Assembly (NCBI RefSeq): GCF_900112355.1 | Contig: NZ_FOLM01000014.1 | Location: 94,552-158,551, forward strand | Length of the DNA stretch: 64,000 bases | Source of the DNA: Streptomyces aidingensis | GTDB taxonomy: Bacteria > Actinomycetota > Actinomycetes > Streptomycetales > Streptomycetaceae | Direction: 5' to 3' | Shown here: positions 17,118 through 25,479 of the stretch, one piece after another | How the letters are laid out: every line of letters begins with the position of its first letter | Numbering within the stretch: the stretch's first letter is position 1 | Notes under the pieces: generated by a model | What the model was told of the DNA's origin: nothing | The model's database searches: none | What the model saw: the letters and a program-made list of their open reading frames with translations, nothing else | Translations under genes and position numbers: made by a program

Positions 17118-18089
17118 ATGAACGGTTCCCCGGCCGCGCCGCCCCGCCCGCCCGTCGCCTCGCTGTCGCCGTCCCGGGCGGCGGATTTCATGCAGTGTCC
17201 GCTGCTGTACCGCTTCCGGGTGATCGACAGGCTGCCGGAGGAGCCGAGCCCGGAGGCGGCCCGCGGCACCCTGGTGCATGCCGTCCTTGAGCGGGTGTTC
17301 GACGCCCCGGCGGCGGAGCGCAGTGTGCGCCGGGCGCGGGCGCTGGTGGTGCGGGAGTGGGAGCGGCTGCTGGCCCGCCGTCCCGAACTGGCCGCGCTGT
17401 TCGCCGAGGACACCGGCGGGGACCCCGGCACGGGCACCGGCGGGGACGGCGGCGGGCCGGAGCCGCGGCTGGCCCGCTGGCTGGCCGATGCCGAGGAGCT
17501 GGTGGAGCGCTGGTTCTCGCTGGAGGACCCGTCCCGGCTGGAGCCCGCCGAGCGGGAGCTGTTCGTGGAGGCCCGGCTCGATTCCGGGCTGCGGCTGCGC
17601 GGGGTGATCGACCGGGTGGATGTGGCGCCCACCGGCGAGGTGCGCATCGTGGACTACAAGACCGGCCGGGCGCCGCGGGCGGAGTTCGCGGGCGAGGCGC
17701 TGTTCCAGATGAAGTTCTACGCCCTGGTGGTCTGGCGGCTGAAGGGGGTGATCCCGCGCCGGCTCCAGCTCGTCTATCTGGGCAGCGGCGAGGTGCTGAC
17801 GCACGATCCGGAGGAGTCGGATCTGCGGGCGGTGGAGCGCAAGCTGCTGGCGCTGTGGGAGGCGATCCGGGCGGCCACCGAGTCGGGCGACTGGCGGCCG
17901 AGGCGGAGCAGGCTGTGCGGCTGGTGCAGTCATCAGGAGCGGTGCCCGGAGTTCGGCGGCACTCCCCCGCCGTATCCGCTGGCGGTGCAGCCGGCGCTGC
18001 CGGTGACCGAGGTGCCGGCGCCCCGTGCGGGCGGCCCGGACGCGCGGCCGGACGTGCCGGGGGAAGGCGGGGCGAGTAGGCAAGAATGA
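17118..18089 (+). CDS. RecB-family (Cas4/AddB-like) exonuclease with Fe-S cluster ligands
   Basis: 323 residues of the PD-(D/E)XK nuclease superfamily. SLSPSRAADFMQCPLLYRFRV holds Cys27; ARGTLVHAVLERVF is the conserved histidine block; RGVIDRVD and VRIVDYKTGRAP supply the metal-binding Asp and the D-x-K of the active site. Three more cysteines near the end (LCGWCSHQERCPEF) complete the four-Cys iron-sulfur cluster seen in AddB and Cas4. No cas genes are near, so this is a chromosomal DNA-repair-type nuclease, not a CRISPR protein. The ATG at 17118 places the Cys27 region near the N-terminus; the frame continues upstream without similarity. Confidence 0.92.
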   Translation: MNGSPAAPPRPPVASLSPSRAADFMQCPLLYRFRVIDRLPEEPSPEAARGTLVHAVLERVFDAPAAERSVRRARALVVREWERLLARRPELAALFAEDTGGDPGTGTGGDGGGPEPRLARWLADAEELVERWFSLEDPSRLEPAERELFVEARLDSGLRLRGVIDRVDVAPTGEVRIVDYKTGRAPRAEFAGEALFQMKFYALVVWRLKGVIPRRLQLVYLGSGEVLTHDPEESDLRAVERKLLALWEAIRAATESGDWRPRRSRLCGWCSHQERCPEFGGTPPPYPLAVQPALPVTEVPAPRAGGPDARPDVPGEGGASRQE

Positions 18090-18126
18090 CAGCCGTCGAC
18101 GGTGCACACGCTTGAGGGGAGCCGCC

Positions 18127-18795
18127 GTGCCGATCCGGGTTCTGCTGGTGGACGACCAGCCGCTGCTGCGTACCGGTTTCCGGATGATTCTGGAGGCCGA
18201 ACAGGACATCGCCGTGGTGGGCGAGGCGGGAGACGGCCAGCAGGGGCTGGAACAGGTGCGGGCCCTGCAGCCGGATGTGGTGCTGATGGACATCCGGATG
18301 CCGCGGATGGACGGGGTGGAGGCCACCCGGCGGATCACCGGCCCGGCCAAGGACGGCCCGGCCAAGGTGGTGGTGCTGACCACCTTCGATCTGGACGAGT
18401 ATGTGGTGGAGGCGCTGCGCGCGGGGGCCAGCGGCTTTCTGCTGAAGGACGCCCCGGCCGCCGAGCTGGTGCAGGCGATCCGCGTGGTGGCGGCGGGCGA
18501 GGCCATGCTGGCACCCAGTGTCACCCGGCGGCTCCTGGACAAGTACGCCGGTCAGCTTCCCTCGGCCGAGCAGCCGGTGCCCAATTCGCTGTCCACCCTC
18601 ACCGAGCGCGAGGTGGAGGTGCTCAAGCTGGTGGCCCGGGGCCTGTCCAATGCCGAGATCGCCGCCGATCTGTTCGTCAGCGAGACAACGGTGAAGACCC
18701 ATGTGGGTCATGTGCTGACCAAGCTGGACCTGCGGGACCGGGTGCAGGCGGCGGTGTACGCCTATGAGAGCGGGCTGGTGCGCCCCGGCCAGTAG
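18127..18795 (+). CDS. NarL/FixJ-type response regulator
   Basis: 222 residues. The receiver domain has acidic residues Asp9-Asp10, phospho-acceptor Asp55 (VVLMDIRMPRMDG) and Lys107 (GFLLKDAPAAEL). The C-terminal LuxR helix-turn-helix is LTEREVEVLKLVARGLSNAEIAADLFVSETTVKTHVGHVLTKL. All phosphorylation residues are present. No sensor kinase gene adjoins it, so it is an orphan regulator or is partnered elsewhere. The GTG at 18127 follows GAGGGGA. It begins 37 bases after the nuclease gene and may be co-transcribed with it. Confidence 0.95.
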   Translation: MPIRVLLVDDQPLLRTGFRMILEAEQDIAVVGEAGDGQQGLEQVRALQPDVVLMDIRMPRMDGVEATRRITGPAKDGPAKVVVLTTFDLDEYVVEALRAGASGFLLKDAPAAELVQAIRVVAAGEAMLAPSVTRRLLDKYAGQLPSAEQPVPNSLSTLTEREVEVLKLVARGLSNAEIAADLFVSETTVKTHVGHVLTKLDLRDRVQAAVYAYESGLVRPGQ

Positions 18796-18820
18796 GGCCC
18801 GGCCGCGCCCGCCGCTCCGG

Positions 18821-19543
18821 TCAGCGGACGGGCAGCGGCTCCTCCACCGGGTCGGTCCACAGGGCACGCAGATAGCGCAGGTCCACCTCATCCAGCGAGG
18901 CGACCACGCTGCGCCCGGGGGCGCCGGGAACGGGGGCGATGGAGGGCACCGCCACCACCCGGCATCCCGCGGCCTCGGCACTGGCGACGCCGGTCGGGGT
19001 GTCCTCGATGGCGACACACCGCGCCGGGTCGGCGCCCAGCCCGGCGGCGGCCGTGAGATACGGGTCGGGGTGCGGCTTGGTGCGGACCAGTTCGTCCCCG
19101 GCCACGGTGAGGGCGAAGTTCTCCGCGCCGAGATGGCGCAGCATCCGGTCCACCACCGTCCGGTGCGAGGCCGAGACCAGGGCGGCCGGCACCCCGTGGG
19201 CGGCGAGTTCGGTGAGCAGCCGGCGGGCACCGGGCATCAGCGGCACCTCGCGCTCGATGCGCCGCAGAAAGGCACTGTTGAGCAGCACGGTCAGCTCGTC
19301 CAGGGTGATGTCGGCACCGGTGACGTCGATCAGATAGCCCGCGCTGCGGCTCATCGGGCCGCCGACCACGATTTCGCGGTGCTCCTCGGCCAGCGTGTGC
19401 CCCAGCGAGGCGAACACGGCGACCTCGGCGTCCCACCAGAATCCCTCGGTGTCGACCAGGGTGCCGTCCATGTCCAGCAGCACGGCCTGGGGGGCCGCGG
19501 CGGTGCCCGGCACAGTGCCGGTGGCGGGCAGGAACGTCGTCAT
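18821..19543 (-). CDS. HAD-superfamily phosphatase (beta-phosphoglucomutase-like)
   Basis: 240 residues. HAD motif I is LLDMDGTLVDTE (Asp24, Asp26), motif II LVSASHRT, motif III around the lysine of RTKPHPDPYL, and motif IV CVAIEDTPTGVASAEAAG. The helical cap after motif I puts it in subfamily I, as in phosphoglycolate phosphatase or beta-phosphoglucomutase; the substrate is a small phosphorylated metabolite. Of two in-frame ATGs, the one at 19543 lies 7 bases after GAAAGG and is preferred over 19549. It lies downstream of metH on the same strand with a strong terminator between them, so it has its own promoter. Confidence 0.93.
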   Translation of the reverse strand: MTTFLPATGTVPGTAAAPQAVLLDMDGTLVDTEGFWWDAEVAVFASLGHTLAEEHREIVVGGPMSRSAGYLIDVTGADITLDELTVLLNSAFLRRIEREVPLMPGARRLLTELAAHGVPAALVSASHRTVVDRMLRHLGAENFALTVAGDELVRTKPHPDPYLTAAAGLGADPARCVAIEDTPTGVASAEAAGCRVVAVPSIAPVPGAPGRSVVASLDEVDLRYLRALWTDPVEEPLPVR

Positions 19544-19739
19544 CCGCATACCTTTCGATCGGGCCGGCTCCGGCCGGCCGGCGGGCCGGCCGACAGGGGC
19601 ACGAAGGCCGGCCGTGATTCCCTGGCGGGAACCCCGACCGGCCTGATCCGGACCGGTCAGTCTACGCCCGTGGACGGAATACCGCACAGCGTGCGTCCGG
19701 ATACGGCCGGTGAATTTCCGGCGGCGGACGGCGTGCGCC

Positions 19740-19769
19740 GGATGTCCGCCCGGTGCCGGGCGGACATCC
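19740..19769 (-). terminator. Hairpin terminator downstream of metH
   Basis: A perfect inverted repeat with 14-base arms (GGATGTCCGCCCGG and complement) and only TG between them, starting 19 bases past the metH stop. It separates metH from the HAD phosphatase gene. No T-tract. Confidence 0.7.
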
Positions 19770-19788
19770 GGCGGGGCGCCGGCGGTGC

Positions 19789-22700
19789 TCAGCGGGCGTT
19801 GAAGTAATTGGCCTCGGGGTGGTGGAGCACGATGGCGTCGGTGGACTGCTCGGGGTGGAGCTGGAACTCCTCCGAGAGCTTGACCCCGATCCGCTCCGGC
19901 TGGAGCAGCTCGGCGATCTTGGCCCGGTCCTCCAGGTCGGGGCAGGCCGGGTAGCCCAGCGAGTAGCGGCAGCCCTGGTACTCGGTGCGGAACATGCCGG
20001 CCAGGCTGTCCGGGTCGGCGCCGGCGATGCCCAGTTCGGCACGCACCCGGGCGTGCCAGTACTCGGCCAGCGCCTCGGCCAGCTGGACGGACAGGCCGTG
20101 CAGCTCCAGATAGTCCCGGTAGGCGTCGGCGGCGAACAGTTCGGCGGTGGCCTCGCCGATCCGGGAACCCACGGTGACCACCTGGAGGCCGACCACATCT
20201 GTCTCGCCGGAGTCCCCGGCGCGGAAGAAGTCGGCCAGGCAGAGCCGGCGCCCGCGGCGCTGGCGGGGGAAGGTGAAGCGGGTGCGCTCGGCGCCGTCGT
20301 CGTCCAGCACCACCAGGTCGTTGCCCTCGGCGAAGCAGCGGAAGTAGCCGTGCACCACGGCGGCCTCCAGCAGGTTCTCGGTGTGCAGCCGGTCCAGCCA
20401 GCCGCGCAGCCGGGGCCGGCCCTCGGTCTCGGCGAGCTCGGCGTAGGAGGGGCCGTCGCCGCGGGCCGCCTTCAGCCCCCACTGGCCCTTGAACAGCGCG
20501 TCCTCGTCCAGCCAGGAGGCGTAGTCCTTGAGCGCGATGCCCCTGACCACCCGGGTGCCCCAGAACGGCGGTGCGGGGACCGGGTTGTCGGTGGCCACAT
20601 CGGAGCGGACGGTGTCGTCGGTGACGGGCGGCTCCTCCTCGGCCCGGTCGCGGGCGCGCACCCGGCGCTGCCGCAGCTCCGGCAGGGCCGGGCCGTCGGT
20701 GCCGCGGCGGTGCGCGATCAGCGCGTCCATCAGCCGCAGCCCCTCGAAGGCGTCCCGGGCGTAGCGGACCTCTCCCCGGTAGACCTCGTGCAGATCCTGC
20801 TCGACATAGGCGCGGGTGAGGGCGGCGCCGCCCAGGATGACGGGGTAGCGGGCGGCGAGGTCCCGGGTGTTGAGCTCCTCCAGGTTCTCCTTCATCACCA
20901 CGGTGGACTTCACCAGCAGGCCGGACATGCCGATGACATCGGCGCGGTGCTGCTCGGCGGCCTCCACGATGGCCGAGATGGGCTGCTTGATGCCCAGATT
21001 GACCACGTTGTAGCCGTTGTTGGTGAGGATGATGTCGACCAGGTTCTTGCCGATGTCGTGCACGTCCCCGCGCACCGTGGCCAGAACGATGGTGCCCTTG
21101 CCCGCCTCGTCGGACTTCTCCATGTGGGGTTCGAGGTGGGCGACGGCGGACTTCATCACCTCGGCCGAGGTGAGCACGAAGGGAAGCTGCATCTGCCCGG
21201 AGCCGAAGAGTTCGCCGACCGTCTTCATGCCCTCCAGCAGCACCTCGTTGACGATCTCCAGGGCGGACCGCTCGGCCAGGGCGGCGTCCAGGTCGGCCTC
21301 CAGCCCCTTGCGCTCGCCGTCCACGATCCGCCGCTGGAGCCGCTCCTCCAGCGGCAGGGCGGCGAGTTCCTCGGCCTTGCCGGCCCTCATGGCCCGGGTG
21401 TCCACGCCCTCGAACAACTCCAGCAGCTTCGCCAGCGGGTCATAGCCCTCGGCGCGCCGGTCGTAGATCAGGTCCAGGGCGGTGGCGACCTGCTCCTCCT
21501 CCAGCCGGGCGATGGGCAGGATCTTGGCCGCGTGCACGATGGCGGAATCCAGGCCGGCCTTGACGCACTCGTCCAGGAAGACGGAGTTGAGCACCATCCG
21601 GGCGGCGGGGTTGAGGCCGAAGGAGATGTTGGACAGGCCGAGCGTGGTCTGCACCCGGGGGTGGCGGCGCTTGAGTTCGCGGATGGCCTCGATGGTGGCC
21701 ACGCCGTCCTTGCGGGACTCCTCCTGGCCGGTGCAGATGGTGAAGGTGAGGCAGTCGATGATGATGTCGGATTCCCGGATGCCCCAGTTGCCGGTGAGGT
21801 CGGCGATCAGCCGCTCGGCGACGGCGACCTTGTGCTCGGCGGTGCGGGCCTGGCCCTGCTCGTCGATGGTCAGGCCGATCAGCGCGGCACCGTGCTCCCG
21901 CGCCAGCCTGGTGATCTTCTGGAAACGGCTGTCCGGGCCGTCGCCGTCCTCGTAGTTGACCGAGTTGATCACGGCCCGGCCGCCCAGGCATTCCAGTCCG
22001 GTGCGGATCACCTCGGGCTCGGTGGAGTCCAGCACCACCGGCAGGGTGGAGGCGGTGGCCAGCCGGGAGGCGAACTCCCGCATGTCGGCGGTGCCGTCCC
22101 GGCCCACGTAGTCCACACAGACATCCAGCATGTGGGCGCCCTCGCGGATCTGGGCGCGGGCGATCTCCACGCAGTCGTCCCAGCGCCCCTCCAGCATGGC
22201 GGTGCGGAACTTCTTGGAGCCGTTGGCGTTGGTGCGCTCGCCGATGGCCAGGTAGGAGGTGTCCTGCCGGAACGGCACCGACTGGTAGAGCGAGGAGGCG
22301 CCGGGCTCCGGACGCGGTTCGCGGGGCTCGGGGCGCCGGCCGCGCAGCCGCTCCACCACCTGCCGCAGATGCTCCGGCGTGGTGCCGCAGCAGCCGCCGA
22401 CCAGCGACAGCCCGAATTCCGACAGGAAGTGCTCGTGGGCGTCGGCCAGTTCGGCCGGGGTGAGCGGGTAGTGGGCGCCGTCCTTGCCGAGCACCGGCAG
22501 GCCCGCGTTGGGCATGCAGGACAGCGGCACCCGGGCGTGCCGGGCCAGATGGCGCAGATGCTCGCTCATCTCGGCCGGGCCGGTGGCGCAGTTGAGGCCG
22601 ATCATGTCGATGCCCAGCGGTTCCAGGGCGGTGAGCGCGGCGCCGATCTCCGAGCCGAGCAGCATGGTGCCGGTGGTCTCCACGGTGACCTGGACCAGCA

Positions 22701-23349
22701 GCGGCGCGTCCAGCCCGGCGGTCTCCAGGGCACGCCGGGCGCCCAGCACGGCGGCCTTGGTCTGCAGCAGGTCCTGGCTGGTCTCCACCAGCAGGGCGTC
22801 GGCGCCGCCCGCCAGCAGGCCCTCGGCGTTGGCCCGGTAGGCGTCGCGCAGCGCGGCGTAGCCGATGTGGCCGAGGGTGGGCAGCTTGGTGCCGGGGCCC
22901 ATGGAGCCGAGTACCCAGCGCTGCCGGCCGTCCTCGGCGCCGACCGCGTCGGCGGTCTGCCGGGCGACCCGGGCGCCGGCCTCGGAGAGCTCGTGGATCC
23001 GGTGGGCGATGTCGTATTCGCCGAGGGCGGAGAGATTGGCGCCGAAGGTGTTGGTCTCCACGCAGTCCACGCCGGCCTCGAAGTATTCCCGGTGCACGGC
23101 GGCGACGATGTCGGGGCGGGTGACGTTGAGCACCTCGTTGCAGCCTTCGAGCTGCTGGAAGTCCTCCATCGACGGGTTCCGGGCCTGGAGCATGGTGCCC
23201 ATGCCGCCGTCGGCGACGACCACGCGGGCGGCGAACGCCTCGCGCAGCGCGCGGACCCGCTCGGCGGCCGGGGCGGTCCCGGAAGGGGTGGCGCGAGTGG
23301 CCGAGGAGGCCGCTGGAGAAGGGGAATCGGGCAGGGTCGGCGATGCCAT
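19789..23349 (-). CDS. metH: Cobalamin-dependent methionine synthase
   Basis: 1186 residues with all four MetH modules. The homocysteine/zinc domain starts at VVADGGMGTMLQARNP and has its zinc cysteines in GLNCATGPAEM and GGCCGTTPEHL. The pterin (methyl-tetrahydrofolate) domain has IGERTNANGSKKFR. The cobalamin domain has RGDVHDIGKNLV, whose His coordinates cobalt. The C-terminal SAM-dependent reactivation domain ends in LHHPEANYF. It makes methionine from homocysteine. The start at 23349 gives an Ala/Ser/Pro-rich ~40-residue leader before the first domain. No B12-box-like element was recognised in the 215 bases upstream. Confidence 0.97.
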   Translation of the reverse strand: MASPTLPDSPSPAASSATRATPSGTAPAAERVRALREAFAARVVVADGGMGTMLQARNPSMEDFQQLEGCNEVLNVTRPDIVAAVHREYFEAGVDCVETNTFGANLSALGEYDIAHRIHELSEAGARVARQTADAVGAEDGRQRWVLGSMGPGTKLPTLGHIGYAALRDAYRANAEGLLAGGADALLVETSQDLLQTKAAVLGARRALETAGLDAPLLVQVTVETTGTMLLGSEIGAALTALEPLGIDMIGLNCATGPAEMSEHLRHLARHARVPLSCMPNAGLPVLGKDGAHYPLTPAELADAHEHFLSEFGLSLVGGCCGTTPEHLRQVVERLRGRRPEPREPRPEPGASSLYQSVPFRQDTSYLAIGERTNANGSKKFRTAMLEGRWDDCVEIARAQIREGAHMLDVCVDYVGRDGTADMREFASRLATASTLPVVLDSTEPEVIRTGLECLGGRAVINSVNYEDGDGPDSRFQKITRLAREHGAALIGLTIDEQGQARTAEHKVAVAERLIADLTGNWGIRESDIIIDCLTFTICTGQEESRKDGVATIEAIRELKRRHPRVQTTLGLSNISFGLNPAARMVLNSVFLDECVKAGLDSAIVHAAKILPIARLEEEQVATALDLIYDRRAEGYDPLAKLLELFEGVDTRAMRAGKAEELAALPLEERLQRRIVDGERKGLEADLDAALAERSALEIVNEVLLEGMKTVGELFGSGQMQLPFVLTSAEVMKSAVAHLEPHMEKSDEAGKGTIVLATVRGDVHDIGKNLVDIILTNNGYNVVNLGIKQPISAIVEAAEQHRADVIGMSGLLVKSTVVMKENLEELNTRDLAARYPVILGGAALTRAYVEQDLHEVYRGEVRYARDAFEGLRLMDALIAHRRGTDGPALPELRQRRVRARDRAEEEPPVTDDTVRSDVATDNPVPAPPFWGTRVVRGIALKDYASWLDEDALFKGQWGLKAARGDGPSYAELAETEGRPRLRGWLDRLHTENLLEAAVVHGYFRCFAEGNDLVVLDDDGAERTRFTFPRQRRGRRLCLADFFRAGDSGETDVVGLQVVTVGSRIGEATAELFAADAYRDYLELHGLSVQLAEALAEYWHARVRAELGIAGADPDSLAGMFRTEYQGCRYSLGYPACPDLEDRAKIAELLQPERIGVKLSEEFQLHPEQSTDAIVLHHPEANYFNAR

Positions 23350-23509
23350 ACGGGAAGCTCCCTGGATGCGACGGCTGTCGGCTATGCGCCCGGTGCGGGG
23401 ACGCACCCCGCCAGGGTATCGGGCCGGGGCCGTGCGGCCCGGACCATTCCGGAGGGCGGACACCCTAAACTCGTCTCCACCAACACCGCGTCGACATGAC
23501 CATATAGCG

Positions 23510-23524
23510 TTCGGCAATGGCGAA
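23510..23524. promoter_or_regulatory. Candidate GylR (IclR-type) operator upstream of gylR
   Basis: TTCG-GCAATGG-CGAA, an imperfect palindrome with 4-base arms, lies 41 bases before the gylR ATG and next to a possible -10 (TATAGC, 23503-23508). IclR-family regulators bind 13-15-bp sites of this shape and repress their own genes. The motif is seen; the binding is inferred. Confidence 0.4.
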
Positions 23525-23564
23525 TGGCGACCGGTGACGCGCATACGACCGGAGGAGGCAGCCC

Positions 23565-24344
23565 ATGGCCCGCACGATTCAGTCCGTGGAACGGGCCGCC
23601 GCGCTGCTGCGCCTGCTGGCCGGCGGGGAGCGCCGGCTGGGCCTGTCCGACATCGCCTCCGCCATGGGACTGGCCAAGGCCACGGCTCACGGCCTGCTGC
23701 GCACGCTGCAGCGGGAGGGGTTCGTGGAGCAGGACGAGCGCTCCGGCAAGTACCAGCTCGGCGCCGAGCTGCTGCGGCTGGGCAACAGCTATCTGGATGT
23801 GCACGAACTGCGCGCCCGGGCCCTGGTGTGGACCGACGATCTGGCCCGGGCCAGCGGTGAGAGCGCCTATCTGGGCGTGCTGCACCACGGCGGGGTGCTG
23901 CTGGTGCACCACGTCTTCCGGCCGGACGACAGCCGTCAGGTGCTGGAGATCGGCGCCCTGCTGCCGCTGCACTGCACCGCGCTGGGCAAGGTGCTCAGCG
24001 CCTATGACCCGGTGGCGCACAGCGAGCTGGCCGAGCTGGAGCTGACCGCGGTCACCGACCGCACCGTGACCGACCGCGCGGAGCTGGAGAAGGAGCTGGT
24101 CCGGGTGCGCGACCGGGGCTGGGCCGGCGATCTGGGCGGGACCTGGGAGGGCGTGGCCTCGATCGCCGCTCCCGTCTTCGACCGCCGGCGGATGCCGGTG
24201 GGGGCGGTGGCGGTCACCGGCGCGGTGGAGCGGATGACCGTGGCGGGCGGGGCGGCGGACGGCGAGCTCAGCCCGCGGCTGATCGCGGCCGTCCGGGACT
24301 GCGCCAGGTCCGTGTCGCGGGACCTGGGCGCGGGGCGCTTCTAG
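23565..24344 (+). CDS. gylR: IclR-family glycerol operon regulator GylR
   Basis: 259 residues. An N-terminal winged helix-turn-helix (QSVERAAALLRLLAGGERRLGLSDIASAMGLAKATAHGLLRTL) precedes the IclR effector domain (~75-255: RARALVWTDDLARASGESAYLGVL, LPLHCTALGKVLSAYDP). In S. coelicolor GylR represses the gylCABX operon and itself, relieved by glycerol or glycerol-3-phosphate; the genes for facilitator, kinase and dehydrogenase follow immediately here, in the same order. The ATG at 23565 has GGAGGAGG in front. It is divergent from metH. Confidence 0.93.
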   Translation: MARTIQSVERAAALLRLLAGGERRLGLSDIASAMGLAKATAHGLLRTLQREGFVEQDERSGKYQLGAELLRLGNSYLDVHELRARALVWTDDLARASGESAYLGVLHHGGVLLVHHVFRPDDSRQVLEIGALLPLHCTALGKVLSAYDPVAHSELAELELTAVTDRTVTDRAELEKELVRVRDRGWAGDLGGTWEGVASIAAPVFDRRRMPVGAVAVTGAVERMTVAGGAADGELSPRLIAAVRDCARSVSRDLGAGRF

Positions 24345-24387
24345 CACGATACAGACAGACACACAGATACACCTGGACACAGATAGA

Positions 24388-24417
24388 TACAGGTCGGTAC
24401 AGGTCGGTACAGGTCGG
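24388..24417. repeat. 10-bp tandem repeat between gylR and glpF
   Basis: Three exact copies of TACAGGTCGG followed by a partial fourth (TACAGACAG), preceded by a looser run of ACAGATA/ACAGACA motifs from ~24349. The 10-base period is close to one DNA turn. It lies in the 288-base gap between the gylR stop and glpF, upstream of the predicted glpF promoter. Confidence 0.8.
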
Positions 24418-24538
24418 TACAGACAGCAGGCATCCCATACCGCCCCGCCCGCCGGTCACCGGCCGGACGCCGGGCGGATCGCGCCGTACACACCCCTTGA
24501 CGCGGAAGACGCCGGGGAGAAAAACTGCCGGACGTCGG

Positions 24539-24567
24539 TCGACAATGTCGAACACTGATCGTATGAC
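24539..24567 (+). promoter_or_regulatory. Predicted glpF operon promoter overlapping a 13-bp palindrome
   Basis: TCGACA (24539-24544), a 17-base spacer and TATGAC (24562-24567) look like a vegetative promoter ~65 bases before the glpF ATG. The -35 forms half of a perfect palindrome TCGACA-A-TGTCGA (24539-24551), so a bound repressor would block RNA polymerase. GylR is the obvious candidate. Motifs are seen; function is inferred. Confidence 0.45.
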
Positions 24568-24632
24568 CTGATCATCGCGCCCCCCGGCGCGCTCCCTCCT
24601 CGCTGCCCTGGACCAAGGCAAAGGAGCCGCCC

Positions 24633-25412
24633 ATGTCCAGTTCCGACATCTTCTTCGGCGAGATCCTCGGTACCGCCGTCCTGATCCTGATGGGCGCCGG
24701 CGTGGTCGCCGGCGTGGTGCTCAGGAAGTCCAAGTCGTACGGCGCCGGCTGGATCGTCATCGCCTTCGGCTGGGGCCTGGCGGTCATGACCGCCGTGTTC
24801 ATCGCCGGACCGCTCTCCGGCGCGCACATCAACCCGGCCGTCACCGTGGGCATCGCCCTGGACAGCGGCGAATGGGGCGACGTACCGGCCTATCTGGCCG
24901 GTCAGATGCTGGGCGCCATGCTCGGCGCCACCCTGGCCTGGCTCGCCTACTACGGCCACTTCCAGGCGCATCTGCACGATGCGGAGATCATCGCGGTGCC
25001 GGAGAAACCCGCCCATCCCGGGCCGGTGGAGACCCACCGGCCCGGACCGGTGCTCGGGGTGTTCTCCACCGCGCCGGAGATCCGCCGGCCGGTGCAGAAC
25101 CTCACCACCGAGATCATCGCCACCGCCGTGCTGGTACTGGCCGTGCTCCGGATCGGCGTCAACGAACAGCTCCAGGTCACCGCGCTGGGCGGGCTGATCG
25201 TGGCATTGGTCGTGGTCGGCCTGGGCATGTCGCTGGGCGGACCCACCGGCTACGCCATCAACCCGGCCCGCGACCTCGGCCCCCGCATCGTGCACGCCCT
25301 GCTGCCGCTGCCCAACAAGGGCAGCTCCGACTGGAGCTACGCCTGGATCCCGGTGGCCGGCCCGCTGGCCGGGGCGGCCCTGGCCGCCGGTCTGCACCGG
25401 CTGCTGTTCTGA
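24633..25412 (+). CDS. glpF: Glycerol facilitator (aquaglyceroporin)
   Basis: 259 residues, MIP family. Both pore signatures are present: SGAHINPAVTVG in the first half and TGYAINPARDLGPR in the second, each with NPA, and the Asp after the second NPA (PARD) is typical of glycerol-conducting members. Six membrane helices are visible, e.g. ILGTAVLILMGAGVVAGVVL. The central cytoplasmic loop (~115-155) is longer than usual. It lets glycerol enter for phosphorylation by GlpK, encoded 67 bases downstream. It equals gylC of S. coelicolor. The ATG at 24633 follows AAAGGAG. Confidence 0.95.
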   Translation: MSSSDIFFGEILGTAVLILMGAGVVAGVVLRKSKSYGAGWIVIAFGWGLAVMTAVFIAGPLSGAHINPAVTVGIALDSGEWGDVPAYLAGQMLGAMLGATLAWLAYYGHFQAHLHDAEIIAVPEKPAHPGPVETHRPGPVLGVFSTAPEIRRPVQNLTTEIIATAVLVLAVLRIGVNEQLQVTALGGLIVALVVVGLGMSLGGPTGYAINPARDLGPRIVHALLPLPNKGSSDWSYAWIPVAGPLAGAALAAGLHRLLF

Positions 25413-25479
25413 CCGCCCGCCCGGACCGCCCCGCTTCCGACCCGCCCGCCCGAGGACCCCACCCCGCAGGAGCCGCCGC

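Noticed and set aside
17118..18089. Cas4 nuclease of a CRISPR system
   Set aside because: Cas4-like motifs are shared with chromosomal RecB-type nucleases, and there are no cas genes or repeats nearby.
18821..20482. A single 553-codon minus frame joining HAD phosphatase to part of metH
   Set aside because: Only the last 240 codons read as a HAD protein; the earlier part is out-of-frame metH and a terminator lies between.
19753..23499. A 1248-codon open frame opposite metH on the plus strand
   Set aside because: It is the antisense shadow of a clear metH gene, His/Gly/Val-rich without any family pattern; high GC makes such long frames common.
23350..23564. Cobalamin riboswitch before metH
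   Set aside because: I looked for a B12-box-like motif on the minus strand and saw none in the available 215 bases.
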